A stretch of DNA of 48,765 bases, taken from the IMG/VR virus record IMGVR_UViG_3300050343_000170, positions 1-48,765 of that record. One strand, given 5' to 3'. Of the stretch, positions 28,137 through 37,462 are shown piece after piece (position 1 is the stretch's first letter; every line of letters begins with the position of its first letter). Made by a program: the position numbers and the translations under genes. The DNA comes from a virus. Below the pieces are notes generated by a model. It was not told the origin of the DNA. It saw only the letters and a list, made by a program, of their open reading frames with translations, and did not search any database.

Positions 28137-29466
28137 TCCAATAGTATTTCAAGAAGATAATTCAGACGGCATAGGCTGCATTACTACAGGCGTAAAGATA
28201 TTGCCAATAGTTAATAATAATCTATTCCCATTCCAAATAAACTGCAATGTAGATTCATCAGGAGTTGCTTTATCATCACCTGTCGGAATATTAATAGACA
28301 ACACTGCTACTACAGAGGATATTGTTGATAATACTGATGTATCGTCTATATTACATACTAGGCAAGTTATATTTTTGGATAAATACTCTGGTACGCAAAT
28401 GACTGATTCTGAGCATTCAACTTTAGGAACTACTTATGGATATGGATTTGCAATTGGTTCAGAATCAAATACAATTTCTCATGTAGAACTTTTGATTCAG
28501 GGTGTTTACGGATATACTCCAAGTTCATTTACTTTAGAAGTATTGTCTGATAACGTAGGTACTGTTGAAAGAACAGTGACTAAATCATTTATAATTTCAA
28601 GTAGTAGTCCAACTAAGGTAGTTTTTGAACTTCCTACCGCATATAATTCTTCAAATCAGAAATATATAAGAATATATAGTACCGATGGGCAATTTAATTT
28701 AATCGGTAGTACTAAAGCTGATTATGATAACACATCAGGAGTGCAGACTCCTCCAGAGAGATACACAAAACAAGTTATTCAAGGTGCAGACGTATATAGT
28801 TGGGCTGATGACACAAGTGATCAATCTCATGGTGCTGTTAAATTATATGGAGTTTTTGATGGTAGAAGATATAACAGTTTAAAATATGACGGATTAGATT
28901 CATTAAATATAGCTAATGGAACTTATAGATTAAAAATTATATGGGGTTCTCAATATTGGTATAGTGAGTGGTTCAGTGTCAAAAATAATTTAGATGGATT
29001 TTCAAAGATAACATATTGGCATAATGAACCTATATCGTATAATGACAGAAGAAAACCTAGACATATAGATTTTTCTGGTGGGTTTAAGTATTGGTGGTAT
29101 CTTAATAACGATGTAGGTGGAGAAGAAGTTGAGTATGTGTTTAGAGAAAACAGAAATGATGGATACAGGTATGTTCAGAGAATTGACTCAGAAATATTTC
29201 ACAGACACTTTACTGTTCTTAGAAAAGAAGAGTTTAAAGCATTTAGACTTATTCCTATACATCACAACGTAGAAGTTATTACTCAAGATGGAGATTTGAT
29301 ATATGTAGATAAGATGACTATGGGTAACGAATGGAACGATATAAATTACACTGAAGTTGAAATAGAGTATTACTCTGATACAGTATTCAGTACTACTAAT
29401 AAAACAATAGAATCGTCACTCAGAGGTGAGTATAGCGATGATTATTCAGCAGACTATAATATATAA
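28123..29466 (+). CDS. Tail-associated structural protein (447 aa)
   Basis: Beta-rich with many Ser/Thr/Asn ('SSGVALSSPVGILIDNT', 'GYGFAIGSESNTISHVELLIQG') and a C-terminal part with 'GGFKYWWYLNNDVGGEEVEYVFREN' and 'TYRLKIIWGSQYWYSEWF'. It probably belongs to the baseplate or tail tip. The next gene starts 4 bases after the stop (29471). No enzyme motif is visible. Confidence 0.6.
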   Translation: MTNINPIVFQEDNSDGIGCITTGVKILPIVNNNLFPFQINCNVDSSGVALSSPVGILIDNTATTEDIVDNTDVSSILHTRQVIFLDKYSGTQMTDSEHSTLGTTYGYGFAIGSESNTISHVELLIQGVYGYTPSSFTLEVLSDNVGTVERTVTKSFIISSSSPTKVVFELPTAYNSSNQKYIRIYSTDGQFNLIGSTKADYDNTSGVQTPPERYTKQVIQGADVYSWADDTSDQSHGAVKLYGVFDGRRYNSLKYDGLDSLNIANGTYRLKIIWGSQYWYSEWFSVKNNLDGFSKITYWHNEPISYNDRRKPRHIDFSGGFKYWWYLNNDVGGEEVEYVFRENRNDGYRYVQRIDSEIFHRHFTVLRKEEFKAFRLIPIHHNVEVITQDGDLIYVDKMTMGNEWNDINYTEVEIEYYSDTVFSTTNKTIESSLRGEYSDDYSADYNI

Positions 29467-29470
29467 GACT

Positions 29471-30235
29471 ATGTGGACAGCATTAAAAACTACAGTTGGC
29501 AATACTATAAAGACCAACAATAATAACGAGATTACTGCCGAACAGGATCAGTTACTTAGAAAGTCTATAATAGACCAAATAGGAACTTATGAATTTGGTG
29601 GTGTATTAACTAGCCCTATTACTTTAGCTAGCCCAAGCTATGCAACTGACACGCCTAGTGCACTAGATAGAAAGAAGTATTGGTTTAATACGGCAGGTAC
29701 TTGGACTAACTTTGGAGGTGTAACTACATTGCTTGATGAGGTAGGTTTCTTATATAATCCAGCAGGAACTTGGCTAAAGGTAGTTTTGTTTAGCAATGAT
29801 TCATCTGCATCAACTAAAGTTGCAGGAGCTTGCAGTCTTATTGTTTTAGGTGATGTTGGAGCTTCACAAAGTTATACTGACACTTCATTGTTAACTATAC
29901 CTTTGAATACTACAGAGTCTAATCCACTTAATGTAGATTATGTTCAAACTAATACTGATGCAGTAAATATGCCAAGAGTATTAATTGCTGGGTATGTAAC
30001 TATTGTTGGATCTGTAACAATAAATGCATTAGAATTTCCTACTTCTGCCACACTGAGTATTATTGGTAGCAATGGTAACTCATTAAATAAACTAGTAGAT
30101 TTAAATAATCCAATGACAATTGACTTTAGTTATATTGTGAAAGCAGATATACAAGAAACATTCCATATGGTGTTGGAACTTAGTGATTCGCAAGATTTCT
30201 CAGTTATAACGGCAAATTTAGGTATCTTGGCGTAA
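29471..30235 (+). CDS. Tail tip or fibre-associated protein (254 aa)
   Basis: From ATG 29471; a GTG at 29426 inside the preceding gene would add 15 residues. It starts MWTALKTTVGNTIKTNNNNE, then 'SIIDQIGTYEFGGVLTSPITLASPS', followed by Thr/Ser/Gly-rich beta-strand segments. I recall this N-terminal pattern from tail genes of Bacteroidota prophages, but no family is named. Confidence 0.55.
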   Translation: MWTALKTTVGNTIKTNNNNEITAEQDQLLRKSIIDQIGTYEFGGVLTSPITLASPSYATDTPSALDRKKYWFNTAGTWTNFGGVTTLLDEVGFLYNPAGTWLKVVLFSNDSSASTKVAGACSLIVLGDVGASQSYTDTSLLTIPLNTTESNPLNVDYVQTNTDAVNMPRVLIAGYVTIVGSVTINALEFPTSATLSIIGSNGNSLNKLVDLNNPMTIDFSYIVKADIQETFHMVLELSDSQDFSVITANLGILA

Positions 30236-30279
30236 TATACTTCTTTAAAAACTTACTAATAAAAAATATAATACTGATT

Positions 30280-30918
30280 ATGACACTTATTTCAACTATA
30301 TTAGGAACTAATGATGGACAAAGTACTCCTATTTATTATAATGACGGAAATCCAAATGGTGACGTTACTTCAAAACCACGATTAAAAGTTGTTTATGATT
30401 ACACCAACGATTTAATATATACTTGTTCTGAGGCAAATATTGGCACAAATAATAATTGGGCTGAAGTATCTGCGGCTCAGAGCTTTCAGTATTCCCTGTC
30501 TAGTGGAGTTACTAATGTTGAAGTATGGGCTACAGGTACAGGAGTTACTATAACCGAAAATGCCTCTGGAGGAGAGCTTACTATTGCAATACCAACAGCA
30601 GTAGATCTTATTGATATACAAATAAAAATAACTTCAGCAGCATTGGATGTAAACAATAGCTACTACATATTATTAGATTATGCTGGAGACAGAGGATTTA
30701 ATTCTTCTATAGATGACTTGCTTCTTCCTAATGTGTCTGTTGGTAGCGGTGTAACAACTTCAATGAGTAGAAGTGCTCCATTACTTTATAGTACAGATGG
30801 GTACGCTAATGTAGATGTTGGTGTCAGTGCATTTGGTGGTGGAGATGGTAGTGATTTAGAGATTGCAATAAAAGATTTTTTGATAGCAAGTACTCAGCAA
30901 GTACATTTAAAGTTTTAG
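30280..30918 (+). CDS. Tail fibre-associated protein (212 aa)
   Basis: Beta-rich protein with 'RLKVVYDYTNDLIYTCSEANIG' and a Gly/Ser-rich C-terminus. It lies between tail-tip and fibre genes, so it likely forms part of the adhesion apparatus. No recognised domain. Confidence 0.5.
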   Translation: MTLISTILGTNDGQSTPIYYNDGNPNGDVTSKPRLKVVYDYTNDLIYTCSEANIGTNNNWAEVSAAQSFQYSLSSGVTNVEVWATGTGVTITENASGGELTIAIPTAVDLIDIQIKITSAALDVNNSYYILLDYAGDRGFNSSIDDLLLPNVSVGSGVTTSMSRSAPLLYSTDGYANVDVGVSAFGGGDGSDLEIAIKDFLIASTQQVHLKF

Positions 30919-30950
30919 ATAATTTATAACCAAGATAATATATAAAAAAG

Positions 30951-31286
30951 ATGAGCATAGGAAAATACAACTTTAAAGATATTACAAGAGGTGATACAAC
31001 TCCATCAACAGGTTTTACTGTAAAAACAGTTTCACCAGATGCTCCTGTAGACTTGACTGGTGCTGCCATAAAGGTAGCATTTAAGAGAGGTAAAACATTA
31101 ATTGAAAAAACAATAGGCAACGGAATTGTTGTATCTGCTCCTACTACTGGTGTTTTTATATTGCAACCCTTTCAATTTAGTATAGCAGGATGTTATGTAT
31201 ATGACATAGAAATAACTTATTCCAATGGATCTATATCAACAATAGTCAATGGTGAAATCAATGTAATAAACGATGTAAGCATATGA
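30951..31286 (+). CDS. BppU-like N-terminal domain protein (111 aa)
   Basis: 'FKDITRGDTTPSTGFTVKTVSPDAP', 'DLTGAAIKVAFKRG', 'IEKTIGNGIVVSAPTTGVFILQP' and 'YDIEITYSNGSISTIVNGEI' resemble the BppU-type baseplate Ig-like domain that plugs fibre proteins into the baseplate. It overlaps the next gene by 4 bases, so it probably anchors the collagen-like fibre. Confidence 0.6.
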   Translation: MSIGKYNFKDITRGDTTPSTGFTVKTVSPDAPVDLTGAAIKVAFKRGKTLIEKTIGNGIVVSAPTTGVFILQPFQFSIAGCYVYDIEITYSNGSISTIVNGEINVINDVSI

Positions 31287-34200
31287 GTGATTTAATAGTA
31301 ATAATAGAAGAAGTAAATCAAGATGTATTAGTTTCAGTTTCTGAAGTTACTAGTGATGTAAATGTTACTATTGGTGACAACACTCAAGAAGTAATGGTTA
31401 CTGTTGGAGATGTTAGTGGTATAGGTACAGGTGCTGCTGGAGCTGACGGTGCTGACGGAGCACAAGGCATACAAGGTATACAAGGTGAGACAGGTGCTGC
31501 TGGAGCTGACGGTGCTGACGGAGCACAAGGTATACAAGGTATACAAGGTGAGACAGGTGCTGCTGGAGCTGACGGTGCTGACGGAGCACAAGGTATACAA
31601 GGTATACAAGGTGAGACAGGTGCTGCTGGAGCTGACGGTGCTGACGGAGCACAAGGCATACAAGGTATACAAGGTGAGACAGGTGCTGCTGGAGCTGACG
31701 GTGCTGACGGAGCACAAGGCATACAAGGTATACAAGGTGAGACAGGTGCTGCTGGAGCTGACGGTGCTGACGGAGCACAAGGCATACAAGGTATACAAGG
31801 TGAGACAGGTGCTGCTGGAGCTGACGGTGCTGATGGAGCAAACGGAGTTGACGGTGCTGACGGAGCACAAGGCATTCAAGGCATACAAGGAATTCAAGGA
31901 ATTCAAGGAGAAACTGGAGCTGATGGTGAAGATGGAATAGATGGGTCACTTTATGATGATACGGCTATCCAAGCGGAAGTGGATTTAAATACTGCGAAAG
32001 TTGGTTATACAGACGGTGCATCACGCAATGCAATTAGTTTAACATCTGATTCTTCATCATTAAATTATAATAATTCAACTGGTGTTTTCACATACACAGA
32101 TCCAACTGGGTCACCAATAGCAGCAAGTCATATAGAAATTGAAGTACGTAATACAACTGGTTCAACTATTCCAGCTAATAGCGCAGTATACATTAGTGGA
32201 GTTAGTGGAAACAATGACTTAATAGCATTAGCAGTTAATACTGGAACAAACCCTGCAATGGGTGTAACAACCTCTAGCATTAATCATAACTCAAATGGTG
32301 TAATGATTGTTGGTGGTGAAATTGGCAGTTTTAACACAAGTGCGTATTCAGAAAACGATACATTGTATCTTAGTAATACGGCAGGACAACTAACTAATGT
32401 TAGACCAAGTGCAGAAACGCAGTTTGTTCAAAATATTGGTAGAGTAGTTAGAAGCGATAACAATGGAACAATAATTATTCAAGGTGCTGGTCGTGCAAAT
32501 GATATTCCAAACTTAGATTTACTTCATGTATTTATTGGTAATACTACTGCTCCAGACAGAAGGCAATTAACTTATACAGACATATTAAATACACCAACTG
32601 ATACAGATGATTTATCAGAAGGTACTACTAATTTATATTACACAGAAGCTAGGGTATCAGCTAATACTGATGTAGTTGCTAATACTGCAAAGGTTGGAAT
32701 CACTACTCAGCAAGCTAGCGATATTACCGCTAACAATGCAAAAGTATCCAATGTATCTACTAACATTACAATTGCTGAATCTGCTTCAACTGTAGAAGTT
32801 CAATCTAGTGACGGATCAAATGATTCTATAGCAGGAGCAACTACATCTTTAGCAGGTGTAATGACTGCATCAGATAAATCAAAACTAAATGGCATACAAT
32901 CTGGGGCGCAAGTAAACATAGCAGAAACTGTAACTAGTATTGCTGTTGCATCAAACATACTTACATATACAGATGAAAATGGTACTGATACTGATATAGA
33001 TTTATCTTTGTATCTAGATGATACAAACCTAGCTAGACTAACTAGTGGTTCATTAAATGGCTCAACAGGTGTAGCTACGTTTACAAGAGACGATGCAAGT
33101 ACATTTACTATTGATATGTCTGCATTTTTAGATGCAATTACATTAAACAATACTTTAACAAGTACATCTACAACAGAAGGATTAACAGCAGCACAAGGCA
33201 AAGTTTTAAAAGACTTAGTAGATGCTATTCCAAATAATAAATTTGTAGATGGAACAACTACTACAGATGCAGTATACACTACAGGAAATGTAGGAATAGG
33301 TACTACAAGTCCTGATTACGAATTAGATGTAACTGGAGACATTCAATATAGTGGCACTTTATTTAATGGTACAAGACAAGAGTACAGTAGGTCTAATTTT
33401 ATTAGTGCCAATCAAGCATATAGTGGGAACTTAGTAGGCTCTTACTTTGTAGGTGGAGATTACCAAAAAGTTGTTACTATTATTCCAAGTGGTGCTTCTC
33501 AGAACTATCAAATTGTTGGAAAACTTTATGCTCAGAGTGCACAGCAGGTTCAAGTAATAGACGTTGACGTTGTTCTTAGATCTGGGACTTTGCCAGATTT
33601 AGCATGGGAAATATATTACAAAGAGGACAATAATGGGAATAGGTTTATTAAGCCTGTACTCTGGACAAAGGAAACAACTACCGCAGGTTTTATATTTGCC
33701 TTTGAAGTACTAGCGGGGATAACTATATATGGATCGGTAACGGCAGATTTAATGATCAACTCCAGGAGTTCTGCTGACAAAGCCAACGTTTCAATCAATA
33801 CAGTTACAGCTAGTGATCAATTAACTATAGACACTGGGTATACACAACGAGAATTTAACCAAAGATCTACTTGGAAGGATGAAAAGTTAGGTATAGGAAC
33901 TACAAGCCCTATACATAAATTAGACGTACAAGGTAACGCTAGAATAACAGGTGGTTACTATGACTCAAGCAATTCACCAGGAACAAGCGGTCAAGTATTA
34001 TCTTCTACCGCAACTGGTACAGATTGGATAGATGCTGCTAGTGGAGGAGGAGGTAAGTTCGTAGATGGTACAGACACTAACGATGCAGTATACACTACAG
34101 GTAACGTAGGTATTGGAGATGACGATCCAGATGGAACGTTATCAGTAAAAGGAGTTGGAGCGCAAGTAATTATTGATGATACAGACTCAACAGATAATCC

Positions 34201-37165
34201 AAGACTAAGATTTAGAGAAAGTGGAGGAACTAGCGCAAGTATTTATACAGATGCAAGTGAACTAATATTTGACTCAGGCACATCTGAAAAGATGCGTATT
34301 GATTCATCAGGTTATTTAGGTATAGGAACTACAAATCCTGGTCATCTTCTTGATGTACAAGCTGTTACTGATCCTTCTATTAGAGTACGTTCTTCAGGCA
34401 CAGGAACTTCAGATGATGCTTTAGTTAGAATACAAATTGGAGGAACTACTGCTAATAGCTATATTCTTTTTGGAGATTCCGCATCCTCTACTTCAGGTCA
34501 AATTATATATTCACATAGTACTGATGCTATGCGTTTATATACAGCAGGAGCGGAAAAAGTACGGATCTCATCAACTGGTAATGTAGGTATAGGGACTACA
34601 AATCCCATAGCTAAATTATATGTAGATGGTGGAGCATTAGGAGGTACCGCAGGAAATGAGGTAGCTTTGCTTAGTTTAAAAACTACAATGGGTAACACTG
34701 ATACCTTACAATTTACATCTGAGAGATTAACCACAGGAACAGATTGGACTCATGCAGCACAAAGAATACAGAGAAAGGTAGATACTACCTTAATGGGTTA
34801 TATGCAGTTTGGATCTATGAATGATGATCTGATTACGTTTGGTGAGGGTAATACTGAACGAATGCGTATTAATGGGGATGGTAAAGTCGGAATAGGAACT
34901 ACAAGCCCATCAGAAAAACTAGAAGTAGTTGGAAATGTAGAAATATCAAATAACTTATTGACAGGTAATAATATTACTGCAAGAGCTGCTACTACACAAT
35001 CATCTATACTAGAATTAGGATCAGGCAGAACAGGAAATGGTTATGCTTATATAGATTTAGTAGGAGATGCTACTTATTCAGATTATGGACTTAGGATTAT
35101 TAGAGCTAATACTGGAGCTAACACATCTAGTACAATTAACCACAGAGGAACAGGTAATTTTAAATTAAAAAATTCAGAAGCTGCTCCTATTACCTTTGAG
35201 ACTACTAATACAGAAAAGATGCGTATTACCGCAGCTGGTAATGTAGGGATAGGGACTACAAGTCCTTCACAAGCACTAGACGTAAATGGAAACGCTAGGG
35301 TCACAGGTGCTTATTATGATTCAAATAATTCTCCAGGAACAAGCGGTCAAGTATTATCTTCTACCGCAACTGGTACAGATTGGATAGATGCTGCTAGTGG
35401 AGGTGGTGGAGGCTCTGCTCTATCTTATGGATCGTACCACTTAACGGCAAATGGTACAAGTAATACCAATTTATTTATTACTGGAACTTTATCGGAACAT
35501 ATCACGCCAGTAGACATTTCATTTAGTTCATCAAATGGGCGGTTTACATTTAGTAAGGCTGGAAAATATAAAATTGACCTGGCACTGATACTAGAAGGTA
35601 GTGGCACCAAAACAGTTACTGTAGTAAAAAATAGTACTACTACTGTCCATACAATGGATTTTTATATTCACTCTGCCGTTGATCCAGTTGAAAGATCGGC
35701 TTTTATGGTTTTAGATATTGCACTCAATGATTACATAGATGTTAATATAAATTCTGCCGTAGTTGCTAAAATAGGAACATCTATTAGTATTGTTGAATTA
35801 GCTGGTGGAGTTGGTGCAACTGGTGCAACTGGTGCAACTGGAGCAACTGGAGCAGATGGTGCAGACGGTGCAGACGGTGCAGACGGTGCAACTGGTGCAA
35901 GTGGAGATGGTAGTGGGGATATGGTAGCATCGGTATATGATCCTATTATAAATGCAAATACTGCCAAAGTTTCTTTTATAGATGCACCTAGTAACGGCAG
36001 CAAATATATAAGAAAGGATGCGGCTTGGGAAGTATTAACATCTAGCGGTGTAACAAGTCTAAATGGATTGAGCGATGTATTGATAGACGGCACATCTTCT
36101 TATTTTGTTAATATACCAACTACATTAAGCGGCAATCCAGCAGACAATTTAATCATAGGTAATGATGCGGGTAATTCATTAACGAGTGGTAACAAAAATG
36201 TATTCTTGGGAATAAAGGCTGGAGAAAGTGCAACAACTTTATCTTATTCAGTTATGATCGGATGGAAAGCTGGATCGAGTTCTCGTTCAAATTATGAATC
36301 TGTAATTATTGGATCGCAAGCGGCACAACAAAGTCTTGGGATGGCGAGCAGTATATCTATTGGAACAAAAACATTATATAATATAGGAGGATATCATGGA
36401 TCAGAATCTACAGTAGTAGGTCATCAAGCGTGTTATCTTACATCACAAAATAATAATCATACTGCATTCGGTGGTAAAGCCTTGTGGTGGCAAACAACTG
36501 GATCATTGAATACTGCAATTGGTTATAGGTCATTATATAGTGGAAGTACATTCACAGATAATGTTGCTTTAGGTTTCTATTCTGGTTATAATGTAACTGG
36601 GAGCGGCAATACCTTAATTGGAACTAATAGCGGAAATACTGGTACAAATAATCTAACATCTGGATCTAACAATACATTAATAGGAAATGATTCAGCGGCA
36701 AGTTCAGCAACTGTGTCAAATGAATTTACATTAGGAAATTCAAGTATAAGTACTTTAAGGTGTGCAGTCACATCTATTACATCATTATCAGATGAAAGAG
36801 ACAAATCAAATATTAAAGACTTAACTTATGGTTTAGATTTTATTAACAGTTTAAAACCAAGAGAATTTGTTTGGGACAATCGCTTAGAAATAAAAAGACA
36901 ACAAGTTAAAGACGAAAATGGTAATGATGTATATAATGAAAATGATGAACCAGTTTATGAAGAAATAGAATTTCATTCCAGTAATAAGGGCAAAAAAGAT
37001 TTTGGATTTGTAGCTCAAGAGGTTCAAGAATTAGATGACGATACTTTAAGACTTGTATACAATTCAAATCCAGATAAACTAGAAATGAGTTATGGTAAAT
37101 TAGTTCCTATATTAGTAAAAGCAATACAAGAATTAAAAGCAGAAATAGAAACATTAAAATCTTAA
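31283..37165 (+). CDS. Collagen-like tail fibre with S74 intramolecular chaperone
   Basis: 1960 residues. N-terminus is a beta-rich domain; then residues ~50-215 are a Gly-X-Y collagen-like shaft. After that come many 'VGIGTTSPS/N' blocks with 'SEKMRIDSSG'-like strands, a second shaft ('GATGATGATGADGADGADG', ~1510-1545) and adhesin-head-like repeats ('GNDAGNSLTSGNKNVFLGIKAG'). The C-terminal ~120 residues ('TSLSDERDKSNIKDL', 'PREFVWDN', 'DFGFVAQEVQEL') are the peptidase S74 chaperone, which trims itself off after trimer folding. The fibre likely binds the host surface. Confidence 0.9.
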   Translation: MSDLIVIIEEVNQDVLVSVSEVTSDVNVTIGDNTQEVMVTVGDVSGIGTGAAGADGADGAQGIQGIQGETGAAGADGADGAQGIQGIQGETGAAGADGADGAQGIQGIQGETGAAGADGADGAQGIQGIQGETGAAGADGADGAQGIQGIQGETGAAGADGADGAQGIQGIQGETGAAGADGADGANGVDGADGAQGIQGIQGIQGIQGETGADGEDGIDGSLYDDTAIQAEVDLNTAKVGYTDGASRNAISLTSDSSSLNYNNSTGVFTYTDPTGSPIAASHIEIEVRNTTGSTIPANSAVYISGVSGNNDLIALAVNTGTNPAMGVTTSSINHNSNGVMIVGGEIGSFNTSAYSENDTLYLSNTAGQLTNVRPSAETQFVQNIGRVVRSDNNGTIIIQGAGRANDIPNLDLLHVFIGNTTAPDRRQLTYTDILNTPTDTDDLSEGTTNLYYTEARVSANTDVVANTAKVGITTQQASDITANNAKVSNVSTNITIAESASTVEVQSSDGSNDSIAGATTSLAGVMTASDKSKLNGIQSGAQVNIAETVTSIAVASNILTYTDENGTDTDIDLSLYLDDTNLARLTSGSLNGSTGVATFTRDDASTFTIDMSAFLDAITLNNTLTSTSTTEGLTAAQGKVLKDLVDAIPNNKFVDGTTTTDAVYTTGNVGIGTTSPDYELDVTGDIQYSGTLFNGTRQEYSRSNFISANQAYSGNLVGSYFVGGDYQKVVTIIPSGASQNYQIVGKLYAQSAQQVQVIDVDVVLRSGTLPDLAWEIYYKEDNNGNRFIKPVLWTKETTTAGFIFAFEVLAGITIYGSVTADLMINSRSSADKANVSINTVTASDQLTIDTGYTQREFNQRSTWKDEKLGIGTTSPIHKLDVQGNARITGGYYDSSNSPGTSGQVLSSTATGTDWIDAASGGGGKFVDGTDTNDAVYTTGNVGIGDDDPDGTLSVKGVGAQVIIDDTDSTDNPRLRFRESGGTSASIYTDASELIFDSGTSEKMRIDSSGYLGIGTTNPGHLLDVQAVTDPSIRVRSSGTGTSDDALVRIQIGGTTANSYILFGDSASSTSGQIIYSHSTDAMRLYTAGAEKVRISSTGNVGIGTTNPIAKLYVDGGALGGTAGNEVALLSLKTTMGNTDTLQFTSERLTTGTDWTHAAQRIQRKVDTTLMGYMQFGSMNDDLITFGEGNTERMRINGDGKVGIGTTSPSEKLEVVGNVEISNNLLTGNNITARAATTQSSILELGSGRTGNGYAYIDLVGDATYSDYGLRIIRANTGANTSSTINHRGTGNFKLKNSEAAPITFETTNTEKMRITAAGNVGIGTTSPSQALDVNGNARVTGAYYDSNNSPGTSGQVLSSTATGTDWIDAASGGGGGSALSYGSYHLTANGTSNTNLFITGTLSEHITPVDISFSSSNGRFTFSKAGKYKIDLALILEGSGTKTVTVVKNSTTTVHTMDFYIHSAVDPVERSAFMVLDIALNDYIDVNINSAVVAKIGTSISIVELAGGVGATGATGATGATGADGADGADGADGATGASGDGSGDMVASVYDPIINANTAKVSFIDAPSNGSKYIRKDAAWEVLTSSGVTSLNGLSDVLIDGTSSYFVNIPTTLSGNPADNLIIGNDAGNSLTSGNKNVFLGIKAGESATTLSYSVMIGWKAGSSSRSNYESVIIGSQAAQQSLGMASSISIGTKTLYNIGGYHGSESTVVGHQACYLTSQNNNHTAFGGKALWWQTTGSLNTAIGYRSLYSGSTFTDNVALGFYSGYNVTGSGNTLIGTNSGNTGTNNLTSGSNNTLIGNDSAASSATVSNEFTLGNSSISTLRCAVTSITSLSDERDKSNIKDLTYGLDFINSLKPREFVWDNRLEIKRQQVKDENGNDVYNENDEPVYEEIEFHSSNKGKKDFGFVAQEVQELDDDTLRLVYNSNPDKLEMSYGKLVPILVKAIQELKAEIETLKS
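31430..31836 (+). repeat. 63-bp collagen-like direct repeats
   Basis: Six near-identical 63-base units at 31430, 31493, 31556, 31619, 31682 and 31745, plus a partial seventh from 31808. Each encodes GAAGADGADGAQGIQGIQGE plus T. They differ at single silent positions such as ggc/ggt. They make a variable-length shaft by slippage or recombination. Confidence 0.9.
33977..34047 (+). repeat. 71-bp exact direct repeat, copy 1
   Basis: Identical to 35333-35403, 1356 bases downstream in the same fibre gene. Encodes the 'SGQVLSSTATGTDWIDAASG' block. Confidence 0.85.
35333..35403 (+). repeat. 71-bp exact direct repeat, copy 2
   Basis: Second copy of the 33977-34047 repeat, including synonymous positions, which shows recent duplication or gene conversion inside the fibre. 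Confidence 0.85.
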
Positions 37166-37196
37166 TATATTTAATAATTAACAAAATATACATAAA

Positions 37197-37436
37197 ATGT
37201 CCAAAATAACAAAAGATGAATTAACATTGCTTAAAGAACAAGATAAAAATAAAATAGCAATTTTACATGATATTGGTTTATTGCAAACACAGATACACAC
37301 ATTAAGCCATTTATTTGCAAAACTTAATGAAGAAATTGAAGATAATAAAAAGGTTCTTGAAGATAAATATGGTAAAATTAATATTCAATTATCTGATGGT
37401 AGTATAGAAGAAATAGAGGAGTCTGAAAATAATTAA
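37197..37436 (+). CDS. Small coiled-coil protein between fibre genes (79 aa)
   Basis: 79 residues, helical ('LGLLQTQIHTLSHLFAKLNEEIEDNKKVLEDKYG'-like heptads) with an acidic end. It sits between the two fibre genes and may be a fibre-assembly or trimer-bundle protein. No family name. Confidence 0.55.
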   Translation: MSKITKDELTLLKEQDKNKIAILHDIGLLQTQIHTLSHLFAKLNEEIEDNKKVLEDKYGKINIQLSDGSIEEIEESENN

Positions 37437-37462
37437 ATTTTAGAAATATTTAAAAATAAAAT

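Noticed and set aside
31334-31949. Long antisense and other-frame ORFs over the collagen repeats
   Set aside because: Low-complexity shadows of the 63-base repeat.
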